From positions 124,001-188,000 of the forward strand of contig NZ_VEVQ02000003.1 in NCBI RefSeq assembly GCF_006491595.2: 64,000 nucleotides of DNA. The letters are read 5' to 3'. The notes below the pieces were generated by a model. That model was given only the letters and a program-made list of their open reading frames with translations, ran no database searches and was not told where the DNA came from. Below are positions 63,439-64,000 of this stretch, piece after piece. This DNA is from Flavobacterium jejuense. GTDB taxonomy: Bacteria; Bacteroidota; Bacteroidia; Flavobacteriales; Flavobacteriaceae. A program made the position numbers and the translations under genes. Numbering within the stretch: the first letter of the stretch is position 1; the number at the start of each line of letters is the position of its first letter.

Positions 63439-64000
63439 TGAAAAAAATAATTAATAAACTTAGACCTTATTTAAATCCGTTTAAAAACCATATTTTTTGG
63501 AATATATTTTATAATGTCTTGTATGCTTTTTTTGGTACAATCTCTTATGTAACATTAATCCCTATGATGAATGTTTTATTCGACAAAACTAAAAAAGTCA
63601 CAATAGAACCTATATACACTGATGTTCTTCATCTAAAGGACTATTTGGAAAACTTAATGTATTACAAAGTAACTTCATTTAGCGATAGTGGAACTCCTCA
63701 AAAAGCATTATTATTAGTCGTATCAATTGTAATACTAACATTCCTACTAAAGAACTTAGCTGGTTATTTAGCTTCTTATCATATGATGCATTTACGGAAT
63801 GGTGTTATGGCTAAATTAAGAGGAGTCATGTACGAAAAAATTATAAGTCTACCTATTTCGTTTTATTCTGAAAAAAGAAAAGGAGATGTTATGGCTAGAA
63901 TGCTAGGTGATGTAGGTGAAGTACAAAACTCATTTTTCATGTTGTTAGAACTTATTGTTAAAGAACCTCTTACTATTATTTTCTCTATTATAATGATGTT
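63438..64000 (+). CDS. ABC exporter (MsbA-like), N-terminal part, cut by window end
   Basis: The visible 187 residues start MKKIINKLRPYLNPFKNH and hold several membrane helices with the exporter-type coupling pattern LRGVMYEKIISLPISFYSEK followed by RKGDVMARMLGDVGEVQ. This is the membrane half of a fused ABC exporter of the lipid A/multidrug group; the ATPase half lies beyond 64000. Start overlaps the phosphosugar mutase stop (TAATG). Confidence 0.85.
   Translation, partial: MKKIINKLRPYLNPFKNHIFWNIFYNVLYAFFGTISYVTLIPMMNVLFDKTKKVTIEPIYTDVLHLKDYLENLMYYKVTSFSDSGTPQKALLLVVSIVILTFLLKNLAGYLASYHMMHLRNGVMAKLRGVMYEKIISLPISFYSEKRKGDVMARMLGDVGEVQNSFFMLLELIVKEPLTIIFSIIMM

Overview
The window is about 64 kb of AT-rich chromosomal DNA from a member of the Bacteroidota, most likely a Flavobacteriaceae (Flavobacterium-like) species. 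Evidence: a type IX secretion sorting domain on a surface protein, the Bacteroidota promoter pattern (TTG, 17-23 nt, TAnnTTTG) in front of many genes, a fused CcsBA cytochrome c biogenesis protein, a roughly 1,100-residue SecA, the DUF6048/DUF6452/rlmD group, and a dispersed intergenic repeat (tagccctgat ... agcagg) present in six copies. No rRNA genes are present. One tRNA gene, tRNA-Arg(ACG), was found.

Most of the window is ordinary housekeeping content. 1-8.5 kb: methyltransferase, LolD/MacB-type ABC ATPase, ATP-grasp protein, cobalamin adenosyltransferase, secA. 8.6-13.5 kb: an envelope redox group (DUF5777 barrel, OB-fold protein, lipoprotein cytochrome, YceI), then DUF6048, DUF6452 and rlmD. 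18-31 kb: DUF1697, OsmC, rocD, a UDG-family enzyme, a lipoprotein superoxide dismutase, an acyl-CoA-binding protein with psd and cdsA, LUD, ftsH, rsfS, birA, ccsBA. 31.7-41.5 kb: cysteine synthase, S9 peptidase, YbaB, TcdA, TatD, MFS, and a BlaI/M56 regulatory pair with a visible operator. 47-64 kb: TPR-LuxR regulator, T9SS leucine-rich-repeat protein, lipoproteins, SDR/HxlR pair, mtaB, GlmU-like protein, L31, glycosyltransferase, phosphosugar mutase and the start of an ABC exporter.

Two accessory islands stand out. Island 1 (13.8-18.15 kb) holds a leucine-rich-repeat/ROC/COR/TIR gene broken by one in-frame stop and one frameshift, followed by a REP-associated-type Y1 (HUH) transposase gene with about ten copies of a short palindrome (ATCCCTAAAGGGAT and variants) on both sides. 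Island 2 (42.5-46.3 kb) starts with a deletion scar in which the head of a type I restriction hsdR gene is joined to the tail of an hsdS gene. Directly behind lies a tight operon: a P-loop plus dCMP/dCTP-deaminase protein (AvcD-like anti-phage deaminase architecture), an Mrr-like PD-(D/E)XK nuclease, a TIR protein with a C-terminal membrane helix, a 22-residue hydrophobic peptide overlapping the TIR stop codon (ATGA), and a small Cys-rich-start protein. This operon is my best candidate for a multi-gene defence system that I do not recognise as a described combination.

All function calls are from sequence reading and family knowledge. No searches were run.
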